NCBI RefSeq assembly: GCF_900323885.1
Contig: NZ_OOHJ01000022.1
Span: forward strand, 124,001 to 188,000
Direction of reading: 5' to 3'
Length of the DNA stretch: 64,000 nt
Source: [Actinomadura] parvosata subsp. kistnae
GTDB lineage: Bacteria > Actinomycetota > Actinomycetes > Streptosporangiales > Streptosporangiaceae
The stretch's first letter is position 1. Each line of letters starts with the position of its first letter. A program made the translations under genes and the position numbers. The notes beneath the pieces were generated by a model. It was not told the origin of the DNA, searched no databases, and saw only the letters and a list, made by a program, of their open reading frames with translations. Shown here one piece after another: positions 8,546 through 17,537 of this stretch.

Positions 8546-9940
8546 ATGAGTGACACCTGGACGATCGGCGAGCTGGCCGAGCACGCGGCGCGCACCCTGC
8601 GCGCCGGCGCGCCGTCCCCTCCCAACGGGCGGGTCCGCGACGTGCCGAGCGAGCGGCTCATCAGGTGGTACACCACGATCGGCCTGGTCGACCCGCCCCT
8701 CACCCGCCGCGGCCGCATCGCCCGGTACGGGCGGCGGCACCTGCTGCAACTCGTCGCCGTGAAACGCTTGCAGGCGGCCGGCCGATCGATCGCCGAGATC
8801 CAGGTCGTCCTGGCCGGCGCCACGGACCGCATGCTGGAATCGGCCGCCCACCTGGACGGCCCCCTCCCGGCACCGGCAGCCGCCGACGGAGCGAGGACGG
8901 CCCAGGGTGGAGGCGGCCACGCGCGGCCAAGCGAGACACAGGCGAGCGACGCGCCAGCGGGTCAGGCGCGGGCAGGCAAGGCGCCGGCAAGCCAGGCACA
9001 GCCGGGCCACGTGTGGCCAGACGAGGCCCAGGCAGCGCAGGCGCAAGCAAGCCAAGCGCAGGCGGGCGATGCGCAGGCGGCGATAGGCGAGGCGCAGGCG
9101 GGCGAGGCGTCGGAAGGCCACCGTGAGGCCGCAGCCCCGTCACGTGCGGCGGCGCCCGGCGGAGGCGAGTCCGTGCGCGGCAGGTTCTGGGCCGAGCGGC
9201 CCGGCGTCGGTGCGGCACCCGCCCATCCAGGGCAGCAGCCGGACGCGCTCCCCAGCGACGACCCCGCACGCGAGCGCGGCGGCGACCCCGCACGCGAGCA
9301 TGGCGGCGACCCCGCGCGGCCCGGCGGTGACCCCGCGCGCGAGCCCGGCACCCAGCGATCCGAGGGCCCGGCACGGCCTGCGGGCACTCGCCCGGCCGCC
9401 ATCCCACCGACCCCCGGCGCGGCCGGAGAGGCAGGCGTGCCGTCCGGTCGCGGCGCAGGCGGCGAGGCAGGAGCGCTACCGCTGGGCGGGCCGTCCCAGG
9501 CAGCGAGCGCGCCACCGAGCCCCGCCACGCCCGGCGACCGGGCGGGAACAGCGCCGAACCCCGCCACGCCCGGCGATCCGGCGAGCACAGCCGCGTCCGA
9601 CGGCCCGGCGAGCACAGCTGCGGCCGGCGGCCCGGCGGGCACAGCGCAGAGCCACGGCACGTCCGGCGAATCGGGCGTGTCCTCAAGCCTCACCCCGGCC
9701 GGTCGAGTGGGCGGGTCGCCGGATCGCACCCTGTCGCGGGAGCCCGGGGCGCGCGGGGAGGGTGGCGAGCGGGTATGGGGCGCTGGGGTGCGGGGTGTGG
9801 TGGTGACGGGGGTCAGGTTGGGAGACGGGGTGCGGCTGGTGCTGGACACGGGCCGGGTGCCGTCGGAGGAGGACGTTCAGGCGGTGCTGGCGGCGGCGCG
9901 GCCGCTGCTCGCGGTGCTCGAAGAGAGGGAGCTGACATGA
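8546..9940 (+). CDS. MerR-type regulator with long low-complexity linker
   Basis: 464 residues. Residues 1-100 are a MerR winged helix (WTIGELAEHA, RLIRWYTTIGLVDPP, YGRRHLLQLVAVKRLQAAGR). Residues about 105-410 are a disordered Ala/Gly/Pro/Gln linker built from repeats, including a GGDPARE unit seen four times. A short conserved C-terminal segment (VVVTGVRLGDGVRLVLDTG, then an alternating helix) closes the protein. ATG 8546 is the only sensible start and has a weak RBS. Its stop overlaps the VIT/VWA start as ATGA, so the two are translationally coupled and probably act together. Confidence 0.8.
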   Translation: MSDTWTIGELAEHAARTLRAGAPSPPNGRVRDVPSERLIRWYTTIGLVDPPLTRRGRIARYGRRHLLQLVAVKRLQAAGRSIAEIQVVLAGATDRMLESAAHLDGPLPAPAAADGARTAQGGGGHARPSETQASDAPAGQARAGKAPASQAQPGHVWPDEAQAAQAQASQAQAGDAQAAIGEAQAGEASEGHREAAAPSRAAAPGGGESVRGRFWAERPGVGAAPAHPGQQPDALPSDDPARERGGDPAREHGGDPARPGGDPAREPGTQRSEGPARPAGTRPAAIPPTPGAAGEAGVPSGRGAGGEAGALPLGGPSQAASAPPSPATPGDRAGTAPNPATPGDPASTAASDGPASTAAAGGPAGTAQSHGTSGESGVSSSLTPAGRVGGSPDRTLSREPGARGEGGERVWGAGVRGVVVTGVRLGDGVRLVLDTGRVPSEEDVQAVLAAARPLLAVLEERELT

Positions 9941-12443
9941 GGATCACTTCGCTGGAGCCCGCACGGTGCGCGCCGGTGCCGGACGCCGGGTTCGGCGCGC
10001 TGCTGACCGAGCGCGGCAACCTGCCGCTGGAGAGCGTGGACGTGGCCGCCGACATCTCGGGCCTGATCGCCGGGGTGGAGGTCACCCAGGGGTTCAGGAA
10101 CCCGTTCGACGTCACGCTGGAGGCCACGTACGTCTTCCCGCTGCCCGACCGCGCGGCCGTCACCCGCTTCCGGATGGAGGCCGACGACCGGGTCGTCGAG
10201 GGCGTGCTGAAGGAGCGCGGCCAGGCCAGGGCCGACTACGACCGCGCGCTGCGCGAGGGCAGGCGGGCGGCGATCGCCGAGGAGGACCGGCCCGACGTGT
10301 TCACGATCAGGGTGGGCAACATCCTGCCCGGTGAGCGTGTGTCGGTGTCGCTGACGATGAGCCAGCCGCTGCCGTACGAGGACGGTGCGGCCACGTTCCG
10401 GTTCCCGCTGGTGGTGGCCCCGCGGTACGTTCCGGGCACCCCGCTCGACGGCCCGCCGGCCGGTGACGGCACCGCGCCCGACACCGACGCGGTGCCGGAC
10501 GCGTCGAGGATCAGCCCGCCGGTCCTGCTGCCGGGCTTCCCCAATCCGGTACGCCTGTCGCTGACCGCCACGGTGGACGCGGCCGGGCTGGAGCTGCGCG
10601 AGCTGGCCTCCAGCCTGCACGTCGTCGAGGAGGAAGGCCATGCGGAAGGGCGCGGTGAGAGGCGGACCGTGCGGGTGCGGCCGGGTGAGCGGCTGGACCG
10701 GGACTTCGTGCTGCGGCTGTCGTTCGACGCCTCCACGTCGCTGCAGCTCGACGGTCAGGGCACGTTCGCGCTCACGCTGCTGCCCCCGCCGCTGGAGGGC
10801 ACCCGCACGCCGCGCGATCTGGTGCTGCTGCTCGACCGTTCCGGCAGCATGGGCGGCTGGAAGATGGTCTGCGCCCGCCGGGCCGCCGCCCGCATCGTCG
10901 ACACGCTGACGCCGCAGGACAGGTTCGCGGTGCTGACGTTCGACTCCGTGGTGGAGCAGGCGTTCGAGGGGCTGGTGGAGGCGTCCGACCGCAACCGGTA
11001 CCGCGCGGTCGAGCACCTGGCCAGGGTGGACGCCCGCGGCGGCACCGAGCTGCTCGAACCGCTGCGCCAGGCCACCACCCTGCTGGGCGGCGCCGAGCCC
11101 GGGCGCGAGCGGGTCGTGGTGCTGGTCACGGACGGGCAGGTGGGCAACGAGGACCAGATCCTGGAGCAGGCGGGCGGCGCGCTGTCGGCCATGCGCGTGC
11201 ACACGGTCGGCATCGACCGGGCCGTGAACGCCGGGTTCCTCGGCCGGCTGGCCGGGCTCGGCGCGGGGCGGTGCGAGCTGGTCGAGTCGGAGGACCGGCT
11301 CGACGCCGCCATGGACGCCATCCACCGCAGGATCGGCGCCCCGCTGGTCACCGACCTGTCGCTCAAGGACCTCGACGTCGAGCCCGGCACGGTCACCCAC
11401 CTGGGCTCGATCTTCCCGGGCGTGCCGCTGCGCGCGTACGGGCGTTACCGCGAGGGCTCCTCGGTCACCGTGCGCGGCACCGCCGCGGGCGGGCCGTGGG
11501 AGGAGCGGGTGCCCGGCGTGACCACCGCCAATCCGGCCCTTCGCGCGGTGTGGGCGCGGGCGCACCTGCGCGAGCTGGAGGACCGGTACGCCATGGGCGA
11601 GCACGACCTGGAGCCCCGCATCGTGCGGACGTCGCTGGAGTACGGCGTGCTCTGCCGGTTCACCGCGTACGTGGCCGTGGACACCCGCCAGGTCGCCGGC
11701 GAGGGCCCCGAGCACCGCGTCATCCAGCCGGTGGAGCCGCCGAGCGGCTGGGAGCTGCCGAGCGCGGCGCCGGCGGCGGGCGCGTTCGCGGCCGGCATGA
11801 TGCTGACCTCCGCCCCGATGGCGGCGCCCCGGATGCGGATGTCCGCGCCCGGGCTCAGCCCGTCCGACCTGGACCAGGGGTTCGTGGGCACGGGCTCGCA
11901 GGAGGGCGGCCCGGTGTTCGGCGCTCCCGGAGGCGCCCCTGACGGCGCTCCTGGTGGCGCTCCTGGTGGGGGTGCTCCCGGTCACGGCATGGTGCCGCCG
12001 TCCGCGCCCGGCCGGCCGGCGATGCCCGCGCCGGCCGCTCCCCGTGGCGGTCCCTGGCCGAAGACCGGCGGGCGGCCCACGCACCGGCTGGAGTCGGTAC
12101 GTCCCCAGCTCGTCGCCGAGCTCGACCGGCTCAACGCCCTGCCCGCGCCCGACCTGCTGTACCTGGCGGACCTGGGCACCCGGCTGGCCGCGCTGGCGGC
12201 GTTCCTCGGCGGGAACGAGGACCTGGAGACGCTGGCCCGCGAGCTGGAGGGCGCCGAGCGGCCGGGCGCGGACGCGCAGGCGCTGCACGACCGCGCCGTC
12301 CAGGTGCTGACGACGCTCACCGGCGGCGGCACGCCCGCCCCGCCCGGGTCCCGGCGCCGCCCCAGTCCCGGGCCCCAGTCCCCGTCCCGGGCCCGCAGCC
12401 CCCGGAGGCGAAGCGGCGCGGCCCCTTCTGGAAGCGCACCTGA
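9937..12443 (+). CDS. VIT and VWA domain protein (one apparent frameshift near the C-terminus)
   Basis: Residues 1-150 form a VIT domain (LPLESVDVAADISGLIAGVE, ATYVFPLPDRAAVTRFRME, GRRAAIAEEDRPDVFTIRVG). A von Willebrand A domain follows at about 285-460 with an intact MIDAS: DRSGS, the Thr in GGTEL and the Asp in VTDGQ. The tail is Gly/Pro-rich plus a small helical domain. The frame as given runs on to 12861 over two other genes. The alternative frame ends in EAKRRGPFWKRT at TGA 12441-12443, a credible natural tail. One missing base between about 12340 and 12400 restores 836 codons. Such VIT/VWA proteins are metal-dependent adhesion-like modules of unknown role in bacteria. Confidence 0.8.
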
Positions 12444-12477
12444 CAACCCGTGTGACGGGCGGCCGAGCGACCGCCCG

Positions 12478-12741
12478 TCACATGATCGGGGTCCATTCCC
12501 GCAGCAGCACGACCTGGGAGCCGTCCACCGCCGCGTACGGATCCTCCCGGAGGATGTCCCGCAGCTCGGCCTCGTCCGCCACCTCGTACACGTGCAGCGC
12601 CCCGCTGTCGTCCGCCCACGGCCCGGCGGTCACCAGCCGCCCCTGCTCCTTGAGCCGCCGCAGGTGCTCCCGGTGGGCGGGGCGGGCCGCGAGCCGCCGG
12701 GGGTCGCCGTCGAAGGCCAGTTGCACCACGTATCTCGCCAT
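12478..12741 (-). CDS. YciI-like protein
   Basis: 87 residues matching the YciI fold: start ARYVVQLAFDGDPRRLAARP, then HREHLRRLKEQGRLVTAGPW, VYEVADEAELRDILREDPY and a final beta strand. The His-Asp pair typical of this dimeric family is present (His27, Asp in the REDPY turn). Function is unknown; some relatives are dehalogenase-like. ATG 12741 fits the conserved N-terminus better than GTG 12750. Confidence 0.8.
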   Translation of the reverse strand: MARYVVQLAFDGDPRRLAARPAHREHLRRLKEQGRLVTAGPWADDSGALHVYEVADEAELRDILREDPYAAVDGSQVVLLREWTPIM

Positions 12742-12799
12742 GCCCCGCACGTTAGGCCCGGGCCGTCCCGGTGGTCAGCATCGTGCGGCACGGCCGTGG

Positions 12800-12815
12800 T
12801 GTATCACGGGATACA
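12800..12815. promoter_or_regulatory. Putative Crp-type operator abutting the start codon
   Basis: TGTATC, four bases, GATACA is a perfect 6-base-pair inverted repeat whose last base is the A of the downstream ATG. Binding by the encoded Crp-type regulator would block its own expression. Confidence 0.5.
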
Positions 12816-13561
12816 TGACGTACACGCTGGCCGATCTCCCCATGCTCGGCGGGCTCGGTGAGGAGCGGCTGCGGGGGCTGGCGGCGCGGGCCCGCCGGCG
12901 GCGGTATGCGGCCGGGCAGGTGCTGTGCACGGAGGGGGATCCGGCCGACGACCTGATCGTGCTGCTGGACGGGCGGGTCAAGGCGGCCCGGGTGAGCGCC
13001 GAGGGCCGGGAGGTGGTGCTGGCCGTGGAGGGGGCGCCGGTGGCGTTCGACAAGACGGCGCTGCTGGTGGACGGCGCGCACCGCGCGACCCGGACGGCGC
13101 TGACGGCGGTGGAGGTGGTGTACCTGCCGCGCGCCGCCGTGCTGGAGCTGGTCGGCGCGGAGCCGTCGGTGGCGGCGCGGCTGCTGCGCACGCTGGCGGC
13201 GACCGTGCGCGACCTCGACGAGCGGCTGCTGGACGCGTCGGTACGGGACGTGCCGTCGCGGGTGGCGGCCTGGCTGGTACGCCGCGGCACCGCTAGTTGG
13301 TCGACGATCTCGGGCCCGCGGCGGTACCGGGTGCCGCTGGACGGAGGGCAGGCCGGTCTGGGGGCCGAGATCGGGGCGACCAGGGTGAGCGTCAACCGCG
13401 CCCTGCGGGCGTTCGAGCGCCGCGGGCTGATCGAGATCGGCACCGGCGAGGTGATCGTGCTGGACGGCCCGTCCCTCGCCCACGCCGCCGCCCACGGCAC
13501 CCCACGGGCCGCCACACGGCCCGCCCACCAACCCGCGGGCCGCCGTGTCGGCTCGCCGTGA
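12815..13561 (+). CDS. Crp/Fnr family transcriptional regulator
   Basis: 248 residues: cyclic-nucleotide-binding-like beta roll at 20-130 (GQVLCTEGDPADDLIVLLDG), a dimer helix, and a C-terminal helix-turn-helix (LGAEIGATRVSVNRALRAFE). The canonical cAMP-contacting RxS of E. coli CRP is not visible, so the ligand is unknown. The ATG at 12815 lies directly after a palindrome. The C-terminus carries about 25 low-complexity residues beyond the HTH. Confidence 0.85.
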   Translation: MTYTLADLPMLGGLGEERLRGLAARARRRRYAAGQVLCTEGDPADDLIVLLDGRVKAARVSAEGREVVLAVEGAPVAFDKTALLVDGAHRATRTALTAVEVVYLPRAAVLELVGAEPSVAARLLRTLAATVRDLDERLLDASVRDVPSRVAAWLVRRGTASWSTISGPRRYRVPLDGGQAGLGAEIGATRVSVNRALRAFERRGLIEIGTGEVIVLDGPSLAHAAAHGTPRAATRPAHQPAGRRVGSP

Positions 13562-13622
13562 ACGTGCCCGCGCGGGCGGACGGGCGTGCGGTGTTCCGGC
13601 GGCCCCGTACGCTGGTCAAGTG

Positions 13623-14486
13623 ATGACACTTGTCCTGGACGGCGGCCTGGCGACGCGGTTGGAGGAGCTCGGCGCGGACCTGAGCGACGAGCTGTGGTCG
13701 GCGCGGCTGCTGCTGGAGGAGCCGGCGCTGATCAGGCGCGCGCACGCCGACTACTTCGCGGCCGGGGCCGACGTGGCGACCACGGCCAGCTATCAGGCGA
13801 CGCTGCCGGGGTTCGCGCGGCGCGGCCTGGGTGTGGCGGAGGCGGAGCGGCTGATCCGGCTGTCGGTCGAGCTGGCCGCCCAGGCGCGGGACGAGGCGGG
13901 GCACGGGCTGGTGGCGGCCTCGGTGGGCCCGTACGGCGCCTATCTGGCCAACGGCGCCGAGTACACCGGCGACTACGACCTCGACGAGGACGGCCTGTAC
14001 GCCTGGCACCTGCCGCGCTGGGAGATCCTGGCGGCGGCCGGGGCGGACCTGCTGGCCTGTGAGACGATCCCGTCGTTCCCTGAGGCGCGGGCGCTGGCGG
14101 CGCTGCTGGCCCGCACTCCGGGGGTGAAGGCGTGGGTGAGCTTCTCGTGCCGCGACGGGGAGCGGCTCAACGACGGCACGCCGATCCGGGAGGCGGCGGC
14201 GTTGTTCGCGGGAAACCCGCAGGTGGTGGCGGTGGGCGCCAATTGCACGGCGCCGCGCCACATCCCGGGGCTGATCTCGTGCCTGGCGGGCGGCCTGCCG
14301 GTGGTGGTCTACCCCAACTCGGGCGAGTCGTGGGACGCCGGCGCCCGCCGCTGGCTGGGCCTGGCGGACCCGGTCGAGTTCGGCCGGGCCGCTCAGGAGT
14401 GGCAGCGGGCGGGCGCGTCGCTGATCGGCGGCTGCTGCCGTACGACGCCGGAGCACATCAGGCACATCCGCGCCCGCCTGACCTGA
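13623..14486 (+). CDS. mmuM: Homocysteine S-methyltransferase
   Basis: 287 residues. The three zinc-ligand cysteines of the family are present: Cys in VGANCTAP and the pair in GGCCRTTPEHI. The N-terminal LDGGLATRLEELGADLSDEL is also typical. The family transfers the methyl group of S-methylmethionine (or SAM) to homocysteine, making methionine in the cytoplasm. ATG 13623 is used; GTG 13620 directly before it is equally possible. The 3' end is part of a threefold repeat described separately. Confidence 0.9.
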   Translation: MTLVLDGGLATRLEELGADLSDELWSARLLLEEPALIRRAHADYFAAGADVATTASYQATLPGFARRGLGVAEAERLIRLSVELAAQARDEAGHGLVAASVGPYGAYLANGAEYTGDYDLDEDGLYAWHLPRWEILAAAGADLLACETIPSFPEARALAALLARTPGVKAWVSFSCRDGERLNDGTPIREAAALFAGNPQVVAVGANCTAPRHIPGLISCLAGGLPVVVYPNSGESWDAGARRWLGLADPVEFGRAAQEWQRAGASLIGGCCRTTPEHIRHIRARLT

Positions 14487-14576
14487 GCCGGCACGATCAC
14501 ATCAAGCAGGTCCGCGCGTCCGGCCTGAGCCAGGCCCAAGCACATCAGGCGGATTCGCGCGCGCCCGGCCTGAGCC
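14453..14576. repeat. Threefold repeat of the mmuM 3' end
   Basis: Copies at 14453-14489, 14497-14531 and 14540-14576 share the frame CACATCARGC, a short variable part, CCGCGCG, then CTGAGCC. The first copy contains the mmuM stop codon and the last overlaps the 3' end of the convergent MFS gene. The period is 43-44 bases. Confidence 0.6.
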
Positions 14577-15895
14577 ACCAGCCGGTGAGCAGGCCGCCCG
14601 CGAGCACCACGGCGGCCACGACACGGTATCCGGTGCCCATCCCGTACGTGGCCATGACCGTCCCCATGACGGCGACCCCGACGGCGCTGCCGAGCTCGCG
14701 GGTGGCGCTGTTGAGGCCGGAGCCGAGGCCGGCGCGCTCGCGGGGCAGCGCCGCCATGATCTCGTGCGAGAGCACGGGCAGGCACAGGCCCATGGACGCC
14801 CCCATGATCACCAGTCCGGCGGCGTACAGGGGGTAGGGCATGGTGGCGCCGGCGAAGGACAGCAGGGCCAGCCCCGCCACGTTCCCCGCGAGCCCGGCCA
14901 GGACGGCGGGGCGCGGGGCGAAGCGGCCCGCCAGCCGCGACAGGACGATCATGGGGATGACGAGCGGCACGATGGCCACCCCGGTGAGCAGCGGTGAGAA
15001 GCCCTTGACCTCCTGGAGGAAGCGGGCGTTGACGAAGAACAGCGCGAACAGCCCGAAGAAGGTGACGGCCACGCCGAGCGTCCCGGCGCGCAGCCGCGCC
15101 GACGCGAACAGCCGGGGTCGAGCAGCGGCGCGGAGGCGCGCAGCTGGTGCGCGACGAAGCCGGCGAACAGCACGGCCGCCACGCCGAACGCCGTCACCAC
15201 CAGCCCGCTCCCCCATCCGGCCTCGGGCCCCTCGATGATCCCGGTGAGCAGCGCCACGGACGCGGCGGTGAGCAGCACCGTGCCGGCCAGGTCGAGGGCG
15301 GCGGGGTGCCGGGGCACGCGCGGCACCATCACGGCGACCAGCGCCGCGAGCGCGGCGGCCAGCAGCACCGGCACCCCGAACAGCGCCCGCCACGGCAGGT
15401 ACTGCATGACCAGCCCGCCGCCCAGGTTGCCGATCACGCCGGCGGCGCCGGTGGCGGCGGTCCAGGCGGCGACGGCGGCGCCGCGCTCGGCGGGCGGGTA
15501 GACACCGACGGTGATGGCCAGCGAGGCCGGCATGACCATGGCGGCGCCCGCGCCGCTCAGCGCCCTGGCGGCGATCAGCGTGACGACGTCCGGCGCGAGC
15601 GCCGCCGCGAGGCATCCGGCCGCGAACACGCCCAGCCCGGCCAGCAGCACCCCTTGCGGCCGAAGCGGTCGCCGGCCGCGCCGGCGGGGATGAGCAGGCA
15701 GGCGAAGACGATGACGTAGGCGTCGACGATCCAGAGGATCTGCGCCTGCGAGGGGTGCAGCTCGGAGGCGGCGAGCGTGGGGATGGCGAGGTTGACGGCG
15801 GCGACCAGGGCGACCGCGAGCACCACGGACGCGGCCATGACGGCCATGATCCGGGTGCGGGACCGGACGCCCGGCTCCAGCGTAAGGGTGGACAT
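14545..15895 (-). CDS. MFS multidrug exporter, 14-TM type (two apparent frameshifts)
   Basis: The protein is spread over three frames: residues 1-80 from ATG 15895 (MSTLTLEPGVRSRTR, then AGAAGDRFGRKG), the middle to LLDP, and the C-terminal third from RLFASARLRAG to the stop. Each junction sits in a four-base run: CCCC 15650-15653 and GGGG 15114-15117. One more base in each restores DRFGRKGVLLAGL and LLDPRLFAS and gives 451 codons. The restored sequence is a DHA2/EmrB-QacA-like proton antiporter with motif A (GDRFGRKG). Divergent from a LysR gene, which may control it. Confidence 0.82.
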
Positions 15896-15986
15896 GCGAA
15901 ACCTCCGGCGAGGTCAAGGGGTGATGGAGTGCGGCGGAGGCCTCCCGCGTTCCTCACCGTAGACTCGACCCTGACCTGACCTCAAA

Positions 15987-16008
15987 TGCATCTTTGGCAG
16001 GTGATACA
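15987..16008. promoter_or_regulatory. Putative LysR-type binding site
   Basis: TGCATC, ten bases, GATACA: five of six arm positions pair and the site contains the T-N11-A pattern of LysR boxes. It ends on the first base of the LysR ATG and lies in the 112-base gap shared with the MFS gene. Confidence 0.4.
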
Positions 16009-16918
16009 TGCGTCAGACGCAACCGAGCTTCGACCTGCTGATCGCCCTCGACGTGCTGCTGGAGGAGGGCAGCGTCTCGGCGGCGGCGCGGCGGCTGCAC
16101 CTGTCGGAGCCGGCGATGAGCCGCACGCTCGGGCGCATCCGCGCGGCCATGGGCGACCCGGTGCTGGTGCGCTCGGGCGGCAGATGGTGCCGACACCCCG
16201 GGCGCTGGCCGTGCGGGGCGAGGTGCGGGCGCTGGTGGAGGCGGCCAGGAAGGTGTTCACGCCGCCGGGCGAGCTGGATCCGGCCACGCTGGAGCGCAGG
16301 TTCGTGATCCTGGCCTCCGACGTCGTGATCACGGCGGTGAGCGTGCCGCTGCTGACGGAGGTGAGCCGGTCGGCCCCGGGGGTGCGGCTGCACTTCGTCC
16401 CGGAGGGGCACGGCGACGCGCAGGCGCTGCGTGACGGGAGCGCCGACCTGGAGGTGACGGGCATGGAGGACCCGGCGCCGGAGATCCGGGTCGAGCCGCT
16501 GACGGAGGACCGGGGCGTCGGCGTCGTGCGTCCCGGGCATCCGATCCTCGACGGCGGGCCGGTCACGGCGGCCAGGTTCGCCGCGTTCGAGCACGTCATC
16601 GCCACCCGGCGGGGGCGCACGGCGGGGCCGGTGGACGAGTTGCTGGCCGGGATGGGGCTGGCGCGGCGGGTGGCGGGCTCGTTGCCGACGTTCGGGGCGA
16701 TGCTGCTCGCGGTGCGCGAGTCGGGGCTGGTGGGGATGACGCCGGAGCGGCTGACCAGGCCGATGTACGAGGCGCTGGGGCTGGTGACGTTCGCGGTGCC
16801 GTTGGAGCTGCCGCCCATGACGATCTCGATGGGCTGGCACCCGCGCTACGACGCCGACCCGGCGCACGCCTGGCTGCGCGAACGCGTCCGGGAGGCCCTG
16901 ACCCGCCACCCCACGTAG
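16008..16918 (+). CDS. LysR family transcriptional regulator (one apparent frameshift)
   Basis: The N-terminal helix-turn-helix (FDLLIALDVLLEEGSVSAAA, RRLHLSEPAMSRTLGRIR) is in the frame of ATG 16008; the effector domain (ALAVRGEVRALVEAARKVF onward) is in the next frame. Adding one G at the GG of 16179-16180 gives VRSGGQMVPTPRAL and 304 codons, normal for LysR. The effector domain has the usual two-lobed periplasmic-binding fold. It is divergent from the MFS exporter. Effector unknown. Confidence 0.85.
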
Positions 16919-16930
16919 AGAAGAAAGGGG

Positions 16931-16984
16931 GCGGCGCCGACCGAAGAAGCGGCGCCGGCCCAAGAGGCGGTGCCGGCCGCCACC
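16931..16984. repeat. 18-bp tandem repeat, three copies
   Basis: Units GCGGCGCCGACCGAAGAA, GCGGCGCCGGCCCAAGAG and GCGGTGCCGGCCGCCACC lie side by side in the 103-base gap between the convergent LysR and DoxX genes. Confidence 0.6.
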
Positions 16985-17021
16985 ACGCCCGGCCGGCACG
17001 CCCAGGCCACGCCCTCCGGCG

Positions 17022-17447
17022 TTACGCGGTCGCCGTGGCGGCGCTGCGGCGGCGGAACAGGACGCGGTCGAGCGCCAGCGCGCCGCCTCCGGTGAACCCG
17101 ACGGCCAGGCTGGCCGCGGCCAGCGCCAGCACGAACTCGTAGCCGCCGTCGCCGGCCAGCCCGTTGGAGCCGTGCACGAAGGCGATCGCGCCCAGCATGT
17201 CGAGGGCGAGCAGCGTGCCGGCGATCGGCAGCGCGACGCCGAGGATCAGCGCCAGGCCGCCGGCGACCTCCAGCACGGCCACCGCGGGCGCGGCCAGGCC
17301 GGCCAGCGGGATGCCGACGGACTCGAAGAACTTGGTCGTGCCCGCGATGCCCATGGTCGCGAACTTCTGGTAGCCGTGCACCAGGAAGATCACCCCGATG
17401 GCGACCCTCGCCAGCAACAGGACGACGGGACGCGCCTGATCCACCAT
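17022..17447 (-). CDS. DoxX family membrane protein
   Basis: 141 residues with four predicted membrane helices and the DoxX signature near the start (LLARVAIGVIFLVHGYQKFA) followed by GIPLAGLAAPAVAVLEVAGG. DoxX proteins are small quinone- or thiol-redox-associated membrane proteins; in mycobacteria one partners a superoxide dismutase system. A divergent MarR gene with two matching operators suggests regulation by a reactive electrophile or phenolic compound, which is inference. Confidence 0.85.
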   Translation of the reverse strand: MVDQARPVVLLLARVAIGVIFLVHGYQKFATMGIAGTTKFFESVGIPLAGLAAPAVAVLEVAGGLALILGVALPIAGTLLALDMLGAIAFVHGSNGLAGDGGYEFVLALAAASLAVGFTGGGALALDRVLFRRRSAATATA

Positions 17448-17471
17448 GCGAACTCTTCCCCCTCGATGGAT

Positions 17472-17519
17472 GTTCAGATTTGAACAACGACTCTAGCAGT
17501 GATTTGTTCAAATTCGAAC
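17472..17519. promoter_or_regulatory. Paired MarR operators in the doxX-marR gap
   Basis: GTTCAGATTTGAAC (17472-17485) and GTTCAAATTCGAAC (17506-17519) are each one change away from the perfect palindrome GTTCAAATTTGAAC; centres are 34 bases apart. One copy sits near the DoxX start and the other over the probable -35 region of the MarR gene. Confidence 0.7.
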
Positions 17520-17524
17520 GACAG

Positions 17525-17537
17525 TACACTGAATCGG
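17525..17537 (+). promoter_or_regulatory. Putative -10 box of the MarR gene
   Basis: TACACT at 17525-17530 is a fair -10 element. A start of transcription about seven bases later coincides with GTG 17537, implying a leaderless message. No RBS is seen before that GTG. Confidence 0.4.

Noticed and set aside
9877-12288. 803-codon frame on the minus strand antisense to the VIT/VWA gene
   Set aside because: Third-position GC bias and domain content belong to the plus strand; the antisense product is low complexity.
14545-15895. True MFS pseudogene or programmed frameshifting
   Set aside because: No slippery heptamer or downstream structure is seen, both breaks are one-base losses in four-base runs, and the same kind of break recurs in five other genes; assembly error is simpler.
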